A stretch of 64,000 bases of DNA from Acanthosoma haemorrhoidale (taxonomy: Eukaryota > Arthropoda > Insecta > Hemiptera > Acanthosomatidae). Position numbers and translations under genes: made by a program. Each line of letters begins with the position of its first letter. Position 1 is the stretch's first letter. The DNA lies in NCBI GenBank assembly GCA_930367205.1, contig OV884013.1:120815827-120879826 (forward strand). The letters run 5' to 3'. Under the pieces are notes generated by a model. It saw nothing but the letters and a program-made list of their open reading frames with translations, ran no database searches and was not told the origin of the DNA. This document shows positions 1-11,755 of this stretch, in pieces.

Positions 1-1031
1 CGGATAATGTCAAATATTAAACTCGACAATTGCCCAAGTCGAAATTGATTGTTGCCAAGGGCAGGGCAATCGTCTTCGCGCATGGCGAAATGGCGTTTGT
101 TATCAAGACAAATGCGACCTACTGTACAATTAAGGGTTTAGTTATTTCACCATTTTCTATTAACTGAACAAAAAGTGCTTCTTATCTTATTTTTACCACC
201 TAACGTAATTAAAAAAAAAAATTATAGAACAGAACAGAAGATAAAAATGTTGCAGAAAGTGGTCCTCTTTGAGTACCTAAATTCATTTATTAATATATTT
301 CCACAATATAGAGATAACCTGAAACCGATTAAAGTCAACATATGCTAATTCAATCATCCCATTAATACGCTGATTATTTATTTATCAGAACAGTTCCACA
401 AAATTCACAATTTACTCATGCATAATTGGAAGATAAAATTCCGTATGTGTATAGCGTCAGTATGAATGATATGCACGGGTAGATAAGTTTTTAATATGTA
501 CACATATGTATAATAAATAAATAAAGAAATGAGACAAGAATTAGGGCGTGAAAAAACCGGATAGGGACTAAAGAGAGAGAGAGAGAGAGAGAGAGAAGCG
601 CTGAAGAGTAGGTACATTAATCACGCAGAGGTTGGCAGGCCTGACTGCGACCGATAAATAAGGCTCTTCTATTGGCCGACGGTTCTCCGGTAAACAGAAC
701 TTTTTCATTAATAGCAAATGAGTTTGCTCAGCGGTTCCGCATGGCGGCTTCTGCTGCGGGGGGGGGGGGTCTGTGGCAGAGATTATCTTGTTTTGTGGCA
801 GGGGGTGGCTTTTGTCTGACAAATCAGCTTTGTACCTGACACAGGCAATCGAACCTCGGTACACGTGTATCGGGAATTCGTAGGCAGCTTCCAGGTCACG
901 GATTGGTGGAGAGAGGGAATCGTCTTCACAGGCCACGCGGTGGAACATAACATTGCAACAATTGAAATGATAAACTGAAATGACACAATCGTGAATTACT
1001 TTTCTCACAATTCAATCTATTTGCTTTTAAC
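1..1031. other. AT-rich non-coding DNA, probable CASK intron or upstream region
   Basis: No gene is recognised here. The stretch holds an (AG)n microsatellite at about 572-596 and a run of ten G at about 759-768. Short open frames across the microsatellite are serine/leucine low-complexity translations and not genes. Confidence 0.6.
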
Positions 1032-1079
1032 TAGTTAAACTATTTTACAAAGCAAACTGCATTTATAAATAATTAAACG

Positions 1080-1453
1080 CAACAAAGGGCCAGTTACGAA
1101 AGCCCACAAGTGAGCAGCTAGCGCAGCGGTGGCCCAGATGACACTCAACCAGATGAGGCAACCCTCATTTATCACTGACCCAGGCCTTGTTATGGAAACA
1201 ATAAATCTTCCTTCCCTAAGCAATGGCCCGGATGACGACCACCGGCTGAGGCGACATCCACCTATATTTCCCACGCCCCGCTGAAGAGGCATGATCCATT
1301 TCTCCCTATATAAACCTTCCCCAGATTTTACCTGTTCTCACTCAGTCACACTCTTCCCGCTTAGGCTTAAGACAGTATCTACTAACCGTTTACCTCGTTG
1401 TACTTTTTAATAAATTCTTTTTGAAAAGTCTATCAGAGTAAATTTCGTTAACT
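1080..1453 (+). mobile_element. LTR-like promoter/poly(A) module, probable solo LTR (family A)
   Basis: The region has the layout of a retrotransposon LTR. There is a TATA box (tatataaa, 1307-1314), an initiator-like TCAGT/TCACAC pyrimidine stretch about 30 bp downstream, and an AATAAA at 1409-1414. The stretch ends TTAACT followed by GG, which is how the LTR of the complete element at 11756 ends before its primer-binding site. A diverged copy lies in inverted orientation near 57777-58120, sharing blocks such as 'acctcgttgtactttt' and 'cagatgaggcaa'. I could not define the 5' end or a target-site duplication, so 'solo LTR' is an inference. Confidence 0.5.
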
Positions 1454-3475
1454 GGCTTTTAAAGTATAGAAACAATATCAAGATATGACCGATTCCAGCC
1501 TTGCAGTCGTAATTCCGCTAGGTGTTGGAACACGTACTTGTAGCTTTTAAAGGACTGCATTAAAAGATCTTTAGTTATCGAAAGGGAATGCATAAAACAT
1601 TAACTTAATCATACAATAGTTTAACTGAAATATAAAAAAAGACGTTTCGTGACTAAAGTTTTGCTCCAGGCCCTTCCTCTAGATACCTTATCATCATGGC
1701 TGAGTGAGTAAGAAGACAAAACCTGTCTTCTTCTGGTGTAGATGTAAACAGTAACCAACTGTTACTCACTTGTGCACTTGTACAGCCGCTTGTAGGAGCA
1801 GCCCAATGAAATGAACAAGAGGTGGTTGGGGGGCTACTCTCCTGTCTCGCGATCTTGTCAGTTCCGATACTGGCCATGTTATATATAGAAACAAAAACAA
1901 GCATTAAAAAAAACGCGGTATTTTAGACCTCCAATTTGCTATTTTATTTGATACACCTTCTTAGTTACTGAAATTTCAACATAAAATTATTTTGTTAAAA
2001 TATTTTTAACAAATAAAAAAGATAAATTATTAACTTTTAAAAAAAAATTAAAACTTGCTCGGAAAGTACTAATATGCATTATTTTTTTCTGTCAGCTCTG
2101 AAAATGTACAAATAGTGAAAAAAATAGCAACTATATAAAACTAATAAGAACTTGAGTTTCTGAAATTAAACGGAAATCATTTTTAGGATCGTGGTCTAAG
2201 GACAGACACACGAAAGACGAAGCAGCAGCTTGTTCGATAATACCACCCCTCAACATAAAACTTGGGCTGCAAACATTTTGATGACAGTTTAATGATTTCA
2301 TGTAATGATGATCCACTGATGTATACATTGTACTGAGTATTAACGAGGACTTTGATTCGATACCCAACTGAATATGGTGACAAAATGTTTATTAAGGCAT
2401 ACAAAGAGACAGTTTACAAGAAGCTTCTTATATTTTTCAAATAGAACTCCCATGCGGAACATGGTGTCTTTTAAAAGATATCTGTAAATACTTTATTAAT
2501 GACAATATTAATGACAGTTTGTAATTATAGATAGATAAAAAGTACAAAGTGTCAATGAGGACGGCGAATCTTTAATTTTATAATTGAGTTGAGATTAACT
2601 TGATTTTTTACCAACTAAGAATTAGTTAATGACACTTAATCAAGTTTTATGAGCGTAGAATATAATTTGCATGCTTGCCACCGTATAACATTTGTCACAG
2701 AAGACTGACTAACACACGATTTAACGGCACATTAGGATTTCTCGTTTTCCAAGTAAGGATTTTTTTTTTCGAGTGACAAGTAGTTGAGATGTGGCTTATA
2801 GCGGGACCAAGTTTATGTTTGAGAATGCGTGCTGGGAATTCACACAGTGCCGAAGTGACGCAGGCAGCAATAGGCGACGATTTTAGACGACCCACTTGAC
2901 GTCAACTTGACGACCCTGCCATTCATTCATGGGCCGCTGGTAGAACAAGAGAGGACAGGACAGGGGTCTCCGGGGAGACCGGGGTAAATATAGCTCTCCT
3001 GGGAGGGAACGAAACCGCTCAACCACAGCCTCTTTTGCTTAATCAACCGTCAACTGTCAGCACGCAGATTCCACCGCAAACTAACTCATTTCCCCTCTGT
3101 CCATTGTTGTTCCTTCACGCCCAGCACAACAAATAAATACCCCGAAACGAAAGATTGTACTTTCAAACAGGTGTGGCGGATCTTATATCGTCTGAATGGC
3201 TGTATTTCATACATATTTCTGATATTTCTTGGAATATACGTACATGCCCCAAATATGCAAGAAGTAAAAAAATTAATTTTTGAAATTATACTTAACTTAG
3301 ATATCTCAATTACAACTCGATAACTATCTAATATTTAAATTTCTTATTATATCTCGATTGCTAATAGTCAATGGTATTCAATGTCATTTAAGTAATTAAT
3401 CATTACTTTACTCTTTTCAAAATTGTAGATATTTGCTTTTTGTGTTTGGATTTTCAGCCAATAACATATAATATA
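1454..3475. other. Non-coding AT-rich DNA with a possible LTR-like fragment at 2930-3160
   Basis: No exon or gene is seen. The block at about 2930-3160 is more GC-rich than its surroundings. It carries a TATA-like 'taaatata', pyrimidine-rich initiator-like sequence and an AATAAA-type motif near 3131, so it may be another old LTR or promoter fragment. The rest is AT-rich sequence with short homopolymers. Confidence 0.4.
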
Positions 3476-3556
3476 CAGAGGGGTCCAAAAAAATGTATCC
3501 ACTGGTTAACAGTCCATAACTTGCAAACTAATTGACGGAGTTGTCTCATTTTTGGT
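3476..3556 (+). repeat. Left terminal inverted repeat of the 647-bp element
   Basis: This 81-bp sequence is repeated in inverted form at 4042-4122 with one visible substitution (t versus c in the 'tatcc/catcc' block). Confidence 0.9.
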
Positions 3557-4041
3557 GAAAGTGTAGCTTAAAGTCCAACTTAAAGATATCAAAATTCGCC
3601 GAACACTTGAGCGACTCACTCCAGTTTCACGGGCACACTGTCTCACAGACTTCTGTGGTGAGCGAGTGAATTGTTGTAACACAAGATGGGAGTTAAATGG
3701 ACTTGTTACTGTTACAGGTCGTCCAGATCGTTGTTTGTGTACATCTCTTTAACACAGTCTTCGGCTTCAATTTTGTCTCGAATGCGACGAATCGTTAAAC
3801 GTGTCGGTGGCTCTGTTTGATACACATTTCGCCATTACCGTTGAACCTCATTAATGTTTTCGTACTTAAAATACCACTTTAAAACAGACTTCCTTTCATC
3901 AAATGTAAGCCTTACGCCAGCCATGTTTACTCGAGTAACAAGGTACAACTAACAATAAAACACTAACTATCTGGCGACTGTCATCTGACAAAACAAAACA
4001 ACGCTTGTATGGCGATTGCCGGAACTACAAACTATTACACT

Positions 4042-4122
4042 ACCAAAAATGAGACAACTCCGTCAATTAGTTTGCAAGTTATGGACTGTTAACCAGTGGA
4101 TGCATTTTTTTGGACCCCTCTG
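4042..4122 (-). repeat. Right terminal inverted repeat of the 647-bp element
   Basis: Inverted partner of 3476-3556, followed by the target dinucleotide TA. Confidence 0.9.
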
Positions 4123-4755
4123 TATATATGTATGGTCATCTCAAACGCATCACAATATAAACGTATCCAAAAATTATTTATTCAGCCAGTAATACATTCA
4201 TGAACCAAGTTCTAACTTTCTAATATTTTTGTCCATTAAATGAAAAGTGACATAAAAACCTACAGAAATTAAAACGCCTACCGTTTACTTTGATTGGCCA
4301 GTCTTACATTTTGGATAAAGTTCGTATTATTTAATGAAAAGAATAGATAATACCGAATAGTTTTCTCATAATTATTTAATAAGTTAAAAAACAAGTTATA
4401 TGGCCATTTTTTATTTTGTAAATATCATTTATCTAAAGACGGGAAATGCTGAAAGCATTAAGGATGAAATCTGCAGTTGGTATTATAAGATGTGACGGCG
4501 CTGCGTGTATACAGTACCCGCAAGGCATTGCATCTTACTTTGAAAAAAATGACTTGTAATGTATTTTAGTATGTATGTGTATTTTAGTTATGGTAAATTT
4601 GAAAACAGGAATTCATGTGGTTATATACTATACAATAATGCAATAGTAATTAACAATATATATATAAAACACAAAAAATAAAAATAGACACAATTACCAA
4701 TTTTAGTATAGTAGTTTGGTAGAATAGAATTGAAATGAACTTAAGATTCAAGGTA
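4123..4755. other. AT-rich non-coding DNA
   Basis: Nothing recognisable was seen between the two DNA transposons. Confidence 0.6.
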
Positions 4756-5755
4756 CAGTAGAATCCCGATAATTCGTATTGTCGAAGGACTGATAGTTTG
4801 GTACGAATTATCGGGAATACCAATTATCGGTATTACAAAATTAAAAAACGTATTAATGCAAACATCTATGTATTAAGAAGTATGTACAATGTAGTAAGGA
4901 TAACAACTATGCAATAAACACTGCTTAATACTAAACTAAACAATAAACAATACATACAATAAAAAATATTTACATACTTATGTTCTGGATTATATATACA
5001 CCAATCATTTGTACGAAAAAAATCCGTAATCTTTTTCTGACGCAATCCTTGCAGACGGGTATTGTCAATTCCTTTGTATATTTCCTCCAACTGGTACATT
5101 TGAATTCCTTGCTTGTGCGAACCACTTTTTTAAGTTCTCTTCAAGTTGTGGGTAATCACCACTCTTGAACCGTTTTACTTTGTTGCTTGTTGTCTGGGAA
5201 GTGATTTTGTCCTTGTTCCTCAGGATTGATGTGATCGTGGAACGAGTGACGTTAAAACGCTTGGATACGTTAATTTGCTTAAAGCCTCTGGCCACGCCCT
5301 TTATGATTCGTTGTTTCTATTTAATAGAGAGGCTAACTTTTTTCAGAGGCATGGTGTCGTGTCACAACGATAACGAAAACGAAATTGAACTGTAGAAACG
5401 AAAGAAAAGCTTAGTACAATTCCTAAAACTTTCCCTCTCTCCTCTCCTTATTTCCTTTCAGTAAAAACAGTACGAATTACATATGGGATTTCATAGAAAA
5501 CATTTATCTCGCACTCATTCTGCTCTCTGGTCTCTCACTGAACTCTTTCCCTTTCTTGAAACAGTACGAATTAACGAGGTTTTTAAGCTGGAATTATGTA
5601 TTATAAGGCGTTTTAAGTGACCTCGAGAATAAAAATTATACGAATTACCGAGAGGACTGAAATGCATTGTTTTTATACCACTTACCAGGATTTTCTCTGA
5701 GGACCGGCATATTTGTACGAATTAGCCGGAAATACAAATAATCGGGATTCCACTG
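4756..5755 (-). mobile_element. 1,000-bp pogo/Tigger-like DNA transposon, internally deleted
   Basis: The ends are inverted repeats (CAGTAGAATCCCGATAATTCG at the left, CAGTGGAATCCCGATTATTTG reading inward from the right) flanked by TA. The minus-strand interior starts MPLKKVSLSIK at 5352, meets a TAG at codon 12, then continues as a CENP-B/psq-type DNA-binding region. That region includes GFKQINVSKRFNVTRSTITS and a YPQLEENLKKWF block, the start of the second CENP-B helix-turn-helix, and is lost near 5065. The DDE catalytic domain is missing. The 9-mer TACGAATTA occurs five times (4802, 5471, 5565, 5639, 5716), which may be subterminal transposase-binding sites. The domain type points to the pogo/Tigger group of Tc1/mariner. 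Confidence 0.82.
5065..5352 (-). pseudogene. pogo/Tigger-like transposase fragment (CENP-B-type HTH)
   Basis: This is the transposase remnant of the 4756-5755 element. It shows the N-terminal helix-turn-helix with the signature R-F-N-V-T-R-S-T and the beginning of a second DNA-binding domain (KSGDYPQLEENLKKWFAQAR). An in-frame TAG at 5317-5319 and the absence of everything downstream of the DNA-binding part make it non-functional. CENP-B-type transposases normally exceed 400 residues; fewer than 100 remain. Confidence 0.78.
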
Positions 5756-5757
5756 TA

Positions 5758-7356
5758 TTTATTATTATTGTTGTAATATGGTTTCTATTTTAAGTTTAAC
5801 TCGCACTTAATTTATTTTTGTATTCTTTTTGTTTAATTTTACTCATTTATGGTTTTTACTTACTTCTTATTTATACTACAACGATTTAGATGTTTTTTTA
5901 CAAAACTAATGTTACTGATATTTGAAGTTTCTATTTATTAAATGTTGAATCAATAACATGTGCAATGCTAATTATTGTCTTTGTCTCTATTCGTCAACGT
6001 CACTTTTTCCTACGACCTTTCCATGTTAAAGTCTAAATATTGAAAGTACTATTTTGCATCTTACGGGTTTATCTCATTGTCCATATCTGTTGTTGTATGT
6101 TTTCGTTTTTCAACTTCTCGGTTTCTGCTCATCCTTCGGCTATTCAGTGGATATGTTTCGATCGTCCTATAAGACATTGCGGTGATGTTCTAAAACCGCG
6201 GTTGGTCTATCGAGGAATTATTTGTCGGTGGAGGGTGGGGAGGGGAATCCGAACCAGCGGTGGGAAGTAGCACGTTCTCGATATTGGATTTCCCCTTAGA
6301 GCAGACAGGGACTAAATCCGATTATGAGCCGTCTAAAAACGATTTAGTCATCCGCCGGAACAGGATCAGCCCCCGCGGTTCCGTGCCTGTATTTTCCCCG
6401 GGGCCGGATTGGCCGTCCCGTCGCTGGCGGTGTTCACGAACGATCATCGAATTATCACGCGCTCCTGCTTTATTTATTTTAATATTTTTCACTTAACTTA
6501 ATAATGGAAATTTGAATTCCCCCCCCCCCTTCAGCCAATTGAGTTGCTCCTTTGATTTCTTTTCCGTAAAATACTTACAACTTCTTATCAAGATGTATTA
6601 CCGAGAATAACTTAAGCTTTTCAAGAGTTTGTATTAGTTTAGTTACTTGGTTGGCTGAACATGAATGTTGCAGACTGAGTGTCAATAGAAGATATAAGGG
6701 ACTAGATTCGCATTACACTAAGAGGGGATCGGCCATACTTGACCATTCCAGAGATTCGTGGCTCCCACAAGAGGCGGTTAAGGTGACAAGGCTCGTGCAA
6801 CCCAAAATAGGGCTTGATGGAGGAGGTGGCCCTTGAAAATCGAGACATGCTCTTTAGCCACTCCACGGCCAACTAGTATTCATTTTTATTTGGTGGAACG
6901 AATGTTTGGCTTATTACATATTGACTGGTAATCAATTCTCTTCGATAAGGTTAGAGAATGAGGTTGATATATTTTTCATTACCTGGGTAATCTACGGCAG
7001 TTCAAGGTTTTATGGTTATGAATAACTATAGTTTTTAAAAAAAAAACATTCTGTAACTATTGTATGTGCTAGTTGAGGGGTTAATTTTTTTTATATTATT
7101 ATTATACTACGTACGATGTTCTCGCTTAATCTCCTACCTGTGCTAATCTCTTGGTAGAAAAGGCGTTTAGAGAGCATTGGAGTGAGTATTAAATGAGGAT
7201 AAGACACTTCTGATGACTGAAAACCACACTACAATCTAATTTGCATGGAGAGTACACTACATGTCGCTTGGAGAATATATTAATACTCTGCCTAAGTCTG
7301 AAAATTTTGCCTGGCAACATACCACCACCTTAGTAAAAATATTGTATCCAAGGAGC
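5758..7356. other. Non-coding DNA with a GC-rich block
   Basis: No gene is recognised. The block at about 6150-6440 is clearly richer in G+C and CpG than its surroundings (contains 'ccccgcggttccg' and 'ccccggggccgg'). It could be an old element or a regulatory CpG-rich patch. I see no splice-flanked conserved exon in it. The segment 6640-6840 is also moderately GC-rich but unrecognised. Confidence 0.4.
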
Positions 7357-7364
7357 CTGGTACC

Positions 7365-7618
7365 CAGTGGCATAACTATATCATCTGGGGCCCGTGGCAA
7401 ATTCCTTTAATGGGGGCCCTATCATTAAGCTTTATTATACTTACGAGTAGTTTAGTTACCCACAACCAATAACAGTTTTGAATTTGTATTATGGTATATA
7501 TATTTTAATATTTTTATAAATAGGTACAATATTAAAACAATATTTCTGAGCTCGCGGCCATTTGGGTTGGAGGCCCGTGGCATTTTGCCAGCCCTGCCAC
7601 CCTGTAGTTACGCCACTG
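7365..7618. mobile_element. hAT-type MITE, 254 bp
   Basis: The element begins CAGTGGCATAACTA and ends with the inverted partner TAGTTACGCCACTG. It is flanked on both sides by the same 8 bp, CTGGTACC (7357-7364 and 7619-7626). A CAGxGGCG-type terminus with an exact 8-bp target duplication is the hallmark of the hAT superfamily. The interior has no coding potential, so it is a non-autonomous MITE. Confidence 0.88.
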
Positions 7619-7626
7619 CTGGTACC

Positions 7627-8398
7627 TATTTGGTTCATGGCACGTCGTAATCACTCACTCGTCCCTACCTCCCTTCAAATCGCCCTAATTGTAATTTGCT
7701 CATACAAGTATCATTACAATAGATATTACTGTGCCCTAGACAAGTATTGATATCATCCTTAAGGAATGCCTAACATTCAAGCTGATAATTGTGATCCACA
7801 ACACATGAATACTATGCAGTTCAAGTAAACAAGCCGTTAGCCTTCCCAGCTTAGCTTAGTCGAGTATTAATGTAATACTTAACATGCAGAGTGTATATAG
7901 CCTGCAATATGCATGTTTGGTATTGTTGTGCTTGGCGAAGGCCATCGCTTCCCCGAGCATATTGCCACATGTCTGCGCAGCCCTGGGTCCCTTAGAAGGG
8001 TGATAAAACCTTAATTTCGCAGGGAGTCGCTCTTTTTCCTCTTCTCAGCTTTGAGGAGTTTTTCAATTTTTAACTGTAGCGTCTTCTTACATTTCTCGAA
8101 GGGGGGGCGGTTCTTGGCAGTGAAAATGAGAAACGAGATTGAAACGCTCCAAGAGAAACGTTCTTACTCAGTCTGATCCCAAAAATTAATATCCCGTGGT
8201 TATATTGCCAGGAAAGAGTTTTAGGGGTCCTATATTCTATTCTGTCTCATTATGTACCCGGAGGCGAACCCAGGTATCATGTTATGAGTTAATTTTAGCT
8301 TCACAATATTCCGCCCGTTTCTTTCCCCCACTTACAAGTGGCCACTTTATTACATTTTAAGAGTTATTCTACAGGTAAATAATTTAAAACAAAAATCA
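7627..8398. other. Non-coding DNA, nothing recognised
   Basis: The stretch 7920-8120 is moderately GC-rich ('cttggcgaaggccatcgctt', 'gggggggcggttcttgg') and may be an old repeat fragment. No exon or transposase was identified. Confidence 0.45.
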
Positions 8399-8632
8399 CA
8401 GCTGTGTTCTGACTAGATCAGCTGGTCTTCCCATCAACAGCTGTGTTCTGACTAGATCAGCTGGTCTTCCCATCAACAGCTGTGTTCTGACTAGATCAGC
8501 TGGTCTTCCCATCAACAGCTGTGTTCTGACTAGATCAGCTGGTCTTCCCATCAACAGCTGTGTTCTGACTAGATCAGCTGGTCTTCCCATCAACAGCTGT
8601 GTTCTGACTAGATCAGCTGGTCTTCCCATCAA
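8399..8632. repeat. 39-bp minisatellite, six identical copies
   Basis: Six head-to-tail copies of a 39-bp unit (begins CAGCTGTGTTCTGACTAG, ends CTTCCCATCAA) are followed by a 4-base partial unit. The unit contains CAGCTG twice, 20 bp apart, so the array holds twelve CAGCTG E-box-type palindromes. Because 39 is divisible by three and the unit lacks stops on the minus strand, a repetitive open frame runs through it; that is a by-product and not a gene. The copies look identical, so the array is recent or homogenised. Confidence 0.95.
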
Positions 8633-8636
8633 CAGC

Positions 8637-10800
8637 GATTTCGATGAAGTAACTGGAGAACTCCAAGTACTAACCCCTATTGACTAACTATACTGAAAAA
8701 AAACAACCTTATTAAATAATACAATGAATATATCCCAAGCCACAATTTTCAAAGTCCCCTCTTTTGTACGGTTCCTCTGTTCCAGTGAGACAAGGATATA
8801 GGCCTACTCACAGGATTTGTTATCAACTAAAGCAACACGAGCCGTTTTTATTAAAGAAGTATGAGTATATCCACTTAAACTAGCACTAGCATGAAAAAAA
8901 ACGATTTTTATCTAAAATTTCTGTCCTACAAAAGATATAGTAGTTTTTCATAATTCTAAAAAATAAAAAAAATACCAAAGACGTATATATCTTTTACCGA
9001 TGGTATCTTTGGAGCACTTAAAAATAAAATGTTTTCAAGAGATATTTGAGCTCGGAAACATTATTATCGACAGAGGTTAGTGTTTGCTTTGAATCTTGAA
9101 CCGGTCCGTCTAATGTTTACACGCCAAGTTTACGAATTATGTTGAAATTGGCTGGTTTCTGGTTGAAGCCACAGTATCCGGTATCCTGTTACTGCTACGC
9201 CCTTTGACCCGGCCCCTCCCGGTCTGTTTTCCTTGTCGATAAACCTTTTTTGGGGGGGGGGGGAGGGGTTCAGTTTCTTTCGTAGAACGGAAAATTTATT
9301 TCACTCTAGTACTCAGCACGGTCAGATTGTGCCGTAGAGTCCACGTTTCGACCTAAAGGCATGGAAATTTACATGTAAGTCTTGTGATGTTGTTACAACA
9401 CGAAAATTATACTCATCTCTATCACGAATACGAAACTTAATAAAAAAATATGCCTTTATAGTTTTAATTAGGTTGTCAAATTAGAGATACGTTCTGGATA
9501 AGCAGTATGTGATTTCTGTTAAACTCTTCTTTAACTCAAAAAAAAAAAAGTACTCACACAGACAGTTAAACAGTTTTCACGGTACTTATGTTGTATTATC
9601 AAGGATTTTTAGAAGAGGCTTACTTGTTAGTAAATCCTAGTAGGATTTCCCTCACCCTTTCGCGTTGAGATGTTCGACTACAGGGCGCGTTATATGGCTT
9701 ATGGGACTAGACTCAGCTAGTCTACTGTTGGATTTGTTAGGTTCCGTCACCGTTGAGAAGCCGTACAAAGTCGTGGTCGCTATGTCAATATTTTGATATC
9801 AAGTCTCAAGGAGTCCTTCGACCCTGTGGTCGGACCAAGGTTTTCGTTTGGATATGAGTTGTCTTGTTTTCTGAAGAGTAGTCACTTGTTTATACACCTC
9901 GTGGTCGAGGAGTTCCTACACAACGACGTGCCCGATTTCGTTCATTATGGTTTCACTAGTAGCTCAAATGAAAAAGTCTTTGTTATGTATGAACAGTCGA
10001 AACAAGAAGAAACTTTAAATAACAAATCCATTACAAACCCATATATTCGTGACCCTTTTCGATCTTGTTACTGTTAGCTGTTTCTGGCAACTTTTGTTCT
10101 TAATTTCCATATTAGCTGGCCGTGCTCAAAAGATTTTCTATATATATATATATATATTTGTTTCATGTGATCTACTATATGATGTTGAAATTTTGTCTGT
10201 GTATGAGCGAACCTGTATTACTATTGGGCGATAAAAATGAAGTAATATAAATAGCAATACATATACAGACAATGTATCCAATCACAGGCAGACATGGTGG
10301 TCGGGTAGATAGTGGAAAATATAGTTGGGGGGGGGGTTGCTTGTCAGGTTGTCTATCGATAGCTCCATATCCCATTTCGGCCCTCGTCTACTTCCTATCG
10401 GACTCTTCCAATAAATCTCTAACTCTCTTCTATATTTATCGAGACAAAGCACAGATTGTTTCATCTATAATTCTTTTTTATATATATATATCTCTCTTCC
10501 AATTTCAAAAATGAACGTATTGTTATCATACAACTACTTTGAGAAGTGTACCCAATTGGAATAGAATCAAAGACAATAGAGTTACAATTCAAAAAAAGAT
10601 TCAAACAAGGTTTTTTATGTACATATATGTTTCCTTTTAGAGAGTATATTTTTAATTTAGTTCTAGTCGGATCTAGGTGGAATCACAGGTAAGAATTAAA
10701 TAATTAATCTATCCTAGTCAATGAATATTCATTTCATAAATAATATTAAACTATTTTAGTCGGTGAAATTCTATAAATTATTTCATAACTAGTCCATGAT
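8637..10800. other. Non-coding AT-rich DNA, one unrecognised open frame
   Basis: Nothing is recognised with confidence. A 94-residue open frame on the + strand at about 9793-10077 sits in a less AT-rich block (9640-10000), but I do not recognise it and it has no clear start context. (TA)n tracts occur near 10138-10158 and 10481-10491. Confidence 0.45.
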
Positions 10801-10859
10801 CCCGACGCGTTCGGAATTCACTAGGGGCCCGGACATAGTAGCCCCTTATTGGCCATAAT

Positions 10860-11535
10860 AAACGATCATATGATTGGCCGGAAAAAAACAGCTCTCTAAT
10901 TGGCTGTAGGCAGGAATGACGTATCTATATAAGGCAGATAGTCAGAGCTTTTTCAGACAGTCGGAACCAAACACTTAAAGTGAACACTGCTCTCTCTCTC
11001 TCTCTGCACTGGCGCTTCTTGTTTAATTACCGCTGCACCTATCTTTCATAACCTTGTTATGTTTTAGTCCGGCGTTGTCAGACTCAACACCTTCCTAGTG
11101 GGATTCTCTGCCTTTGTCTCGCTAAAATTAGCACATCCTTGGAAGGGATTTCCTTCTATGCAGACGGTCTCTGGGGCCCTCCAAAATGTAGCTAGTAGCT
11201 TCTTTCTAAGCGCTCCAACCTGGTTCTTTCCGGTTCACACGCACCTTTGGGATCCGGACGGTTTTCGCCTACCCTCAGATACCGACCGTGAACTCGTGGT
11301 CATTCCAAGACCACGTAAAGTACCCGTAATACCTACCATGTATCTCTTCTCCTGATCACTGTCGGGGCACACCTTCTAAGATTTTATGGGGTCAGATGAA
11401 TAAACAATTACGAATAAAGCTGACCGCCGACTTGGCTGCCAGCAAAGGTAAAGGACCATAGTTTTATATATCTCTTTCTGACTTTCGCCGGGCAGTGGCC
11501 GGTTCGACAAGACCTCCCACGGCGGGTGCCCCCCC
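10860..11535 (+). mobile_element. LTR-like promoter/poly(A) module (family B), sense copy
   Basis: A TATA box (tatataag, 10926-10933) is followed by TCAGAGC/TCAGACAGT initiator-like sequence, a (CT)n tract near 10990, and an AATAAA at 11413-11418. The body (about 10985-11345) is homologous to the reverse complement of about 20930-21360; both contain the 'tggtcattccaagaccac' block and 'ggatcc' followed by 'acggttttcgcctaccct'. Two copies with promoter and poly(A) signals in the same order point to solo LTRs of one family. Exact termini and target duplications were not found. Confidence 0.55.
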
Positions 11536-11755
11536 CCCGTAAGTTAAAAAAATATATTAACTGTTAATTATATATTATTGATTTTTATGAGACGAAGGTT
11601 GTTCAGAGAAACCCAGCGAAGTTGAGCAGCATCATATGGGAACACAAAGTTACAATAGTGCGTGTTAGCTCTGAGCTGCCGGGAAGATGTGGACGTTTCT
11701 ACGTGAATGACAACCCGATGTATTCGTGGATTGTATTTATGTTATGTGGCTTAGA

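Larger units (their letters stand above)
3476..4122 (-). mobile_element. 647-bp TA-flanked transposon with 81-bp terminal inverted repeats and a broken transposase N-terminus
   Basis: The two ends (3476-3556 and 4042-4122) are inverted copies of 81 bp with one mismatch seen. Each starts CAGAGGGGTCC and each is flanked by TA (3474-3475, 4123-4124), as expected for IS630/Tc1/mariner-superfamily insertion. The interior on the minus strand starts with ATG at 3924 and encodes a helix-turn-helix-like segment beginning MAGVRLTFDERKSV. This is broken by a TAA about 30 codons in and by a frame change further on. No catalytic domain is present. The element is therefore a non-autonomous, internally deleted derivative. 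Family placement beyond the superfamily is uncertain. Confidence 0.85.

Noticed and set aside
568..1008. 146-residue minus-strand open frame near the left end.
   Set aside because: It crosses an (AG)n microsatellite and a poly-G run. Its sequence is low-complexity and unrecognised.
8396..8632. 78-residue repetitive open frame on the minus strand (LMGRPADLVRTQ repeats).
   Set aside because: It exists only because the 39-bp minisatellite unit is a multiple of three and lacks stops. No gene context.
8399..8632. Regular repeats that might suggest a CRISPR array.
   Set aside because: The units are contiguous without variable spacers, and the genome is a eukaryote.
9793..10077. 94-residue + strand open frame.
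   Set aside because: No recognised domain, no clear start or splice context and no homologous copy in the window. Left as unrecognised.
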